Below, in pieces: positions 62,524 through 64,000 of a stretch of DNA of 64,000 nucleotides (position 1 is the stretch's first letter; every line of letters starts with the position of its first letter). The stretch is from assembly GCA_019188255.1 (NCBI GenBank), contig JAETXT010000009.1:2480001-2544000 (forward strand). The letters run 5' to 3'. The position numbers and the translations under genes are program-made. This DNA comes from Verticillium longisporum. Lineage: Eukaryota > Ascomycota > Sordariomycetes > Glomerellales > Plectosphaerellaceae. The notes beneath the pieces were generated by a model that was given only the letters and a program-made list of their open reading frames with translations, had not been told where the DNA came from and did no database searches.

Positions 62524-63465
62524 TTTGTTGCTTGTTGATTGACTGGAAGCCTCGGTTTGACTTTCACAGGCCGCCGCTTGGCCCGGACGCCTGGGCAATT
62601 CTTTGCCCTTGTTTTCGGCGGGTTTTATGTGTAGATGGACTTTTGCTGTGTTCTTGGGGTTGTGAGGGTATCAAGACAGGTGTGACATGAACACAAGGGA
62701 CTAGTATATTTTCCGTACCAACTGTATTTCGACAGCGAAAATCAACCATGTCGCAGGGCTTCGGACACTATTTTGCGGCTCGTTAGCACAGGACTGGGTT
62801 GATGGTGTCATTCTACCTTAGGTAGGTAGGCACTTGAGGTAGACACTCATTTTGATGGTAGACACATTCAATGCGCTGGATGACTAATGGTAAGTTGAGG
62901 GCTTTTGAGAAGCAGCGGAGAATGAATCTAGGCTCCTGATTGGGGGCATAGTAAGCACCTGAGTACCTCCACGACGTACCTACCTTAGGTACATAAGGTG
63001 CCTTGTACGGTACTTACCTAGGTACCTAGATAAGTGGGATCCCGTCGGCTCGTGTGAGGCTTGTTAGCTTGTGCTTGCTTGTGTTGGTCCGTCAGTACGA
63101 GCCACTCGTCATCTAACACCTCCCAGTGAGCCAACGAACCCAACTCATCAACCACGTAGTCAAGTTCACACCCCAAGACGCAAGCCTACTCAGTCGCGAT
63201 TGTGGATCGAACGTCTTCCCGAACGAATACATCCGCTAAGCTATCCCGTAATCATTCCCATCACTCACCTTATTCGAAACGCTGAGCGATTGAGCATCGG
63301 AATGTCAACTCCCGACCACCCTGCCTTGAAGCTTCGAGTTCAGTCATAGAGGCTTCCTGTTGTAATTCAGCGCACCTCCCAGGCACACACCCGGCGCCTT
63401 ACCAGCAGACATTTGGGGAACGAACTTTCGCTGCTGTGCGCCATCGTCGTCTGCCCTTCGTCGGC
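62524..63465. promoter_or_regulatory. Divergent MMM1-VPS45 promoter region with palindromic motif cluster
   Basis: 942 bp between divergent starts. Two clusters of palindromic motifs built on ACCTAGGT, CCTTAGGTA and GGTACCTA lie at 62813-62842 and 62954-63034. A CT/CA-rich leader precedes VPS45. The small open frame 63071-63349 has no recognisable features and is likely 5' leader. Confidence 0.4.
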
Positions 63466-64000
63466 ATGGACGTTGCACAAGCGGTTGGCACTTACGTGTC
63501 CCGCATCATCTCATCTGGCGAAGGCTCTCACGCTAGCCAATCTGCCAAAATGAAAGTCCTTCTATTAGACAGGGAAACGGTGCCCATTGTGTCAACAGCT
63601 GTTACTCAATCGACATTACTGAATCACGAGGTCTATCTCATCGATCGTCTGGACAACACCAACAGGGAGAAAATGCGTCATCTGAGGTGCCTCTGCCTCG
63701 TCAGACCGTCACCCGAATCTATTCAGCTCCTGATCGATGAATTACGCGAACCAAAATACGGAGAGTATCTCCTCTACTTCACGAATGTCGTCAAAAATCA
63801 TCTCTCGAACGACTGGCCGAGGCCGATGATCATGAAGTGGTACGGCTTGTCCAGGAGCACTTCGCCGACTTTATCGTCATCAACCCTGACCTGTTCTCTC
63901 TTGGCATCGCTCTTCCACAACAGCGAACCTGGTCAGCCGCCGCAGATGCCTGGAACCCCGAGGCTCCCCAGAAGAGTGCGGCGGGTCTCATCGCCGTCTT
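63466..64000 (+). CDS. VPS45: SM-family vesicle fusion protein Vps45 (5' part, frame broken, runs off window)
   Basis: Sec1/Munc18 protein that binds the syntaxin Tlg2 and controls SNARE assembly at the trans-Golgi network and endosomes. From ATG at 63466: MDVAQAVGTYVSRIIS, then MKVLLLDRETVPIVSTAVTQ, LLNHEVYLIDRLD and MRHLRCLCLVRPSPESIQLL, all in the SM-family domain 1. After codon 110 (at A5, 63793-63797) the original frame loses homology. The next frame reads SSLERLAEADDHEVVRLVQE and FADFIVINPDLFSLGIALPQ, the expected continuation, to the end of the window. One extra A in the run would restore a continuous frame. There is no GT..AG pair that could explain it. Roughly the first 30% of the usual 570-600 residues is present. 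Confidence 0.88.
   Translation, partial: MDVAQAVGTYVSRIISSGEGSHASQSAKMKVLLLDRETVPIVSTAVTQSTLLNHEVYLIDRLDNTNREKMRHLRCLCLVRPSPESIQLLIDELREPKYGEYLLYFTNVVKNHLSNDWPRPMIMKWYGLSRSTSPTLSSSTLTCSLLASLFHNSEPGQPPQMPGTPRLPRRVRRVSSPS

Noticed and set aside
1..64000. CRISPR arrays, bacterial operons or riboswitches
   Set aside because: Eukaryotic gene structure throughout; no regularly spaced repeats or such elements were seen.

Overview
This is chromosomal DNA of a filamentous ascomycete, most likely a Sordariomycete. The genes are interrupted by short GT..AG introns of 46-114 bp and encode typical Pezizomycotina proteins. The left two thirds show the signature of repeat-induced point mutation (RIP): very AT-rich, with CA and TG dinucleotides almost gone and TA in excess. 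The assignment to class is inference from protein families and gene style. No species call is possible from sequence alone.

Region 1 (1-40157) is a nest of dead LTR retrotransposons. One Gypsy family (Gypsy-1) is present as a 3'-truncated copy (1-2578, +), a full-length copy (12125-19697, -, 198-bp LTRs, target duplication AGAGT), a copy split by another insertion (19743-20391 plus 27934-34456, +) and a 5' fragment (37818-39350, -). A second Gypsy family (Gypsy-2) forms a tail-to-tail inverted pair (2579-6935 + and 6936-12124/19698-19742 -), whose right arm is split by the full-length Gypsy-1. A Copia element (Copia-1, 20392-27928, -, 285-bp LTRs, target duplication ATATT) sits inside Gypsy-1, and a second Copia-1 end (39351-40157) abuts the first gene. 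A different Copia (Copia-2, 34457 to about 37390, +) lies between. I see no intact coding sequence in this region.

Region 2 (40223-64000) is gene-rich with normal base composition. In order it holds the TFIIIC TPR subunit (TFC4/sfc4, -), a RIP-mutated Tc1/mariner relic (about 43790-45105), the SAM-domain RNA-binding protein VTS1 (-), a classical short-chain dehydrogenase (+), the Golgi GDP-mannose transporter (VRG4/GMT, +), an MBOAT lysophospholipid acyltransferase (ALE1 type, +), a fungal serine-rich protein with two C-terminal membrane segments (-), the CAAX protease RCE1 (+), the ERMES subunit MMM1 (-) and the 5' end of the SM protein VPS45 (+, cut by the window end). These are unrelated housekeeping genes. 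RCE1 and MMM1 are convergent with only 88 bp between stop codons, and MMM1 and VPS45 are divergent.

No new defence system, gene cluster or RNA gene was found. The most notable points are: one-base homopolymer deficits that break reading frames in VPS45, VTS1 and the serine-rich gene, all in the same direction; antisense reading frames between pol and the 3' LTR in two unrelated retroelement families; GC-rich patches in LTRs that escaped RIP, one with a long hairpin; and the RIP boundary lying 65 bp from the TFC4 stop codon.
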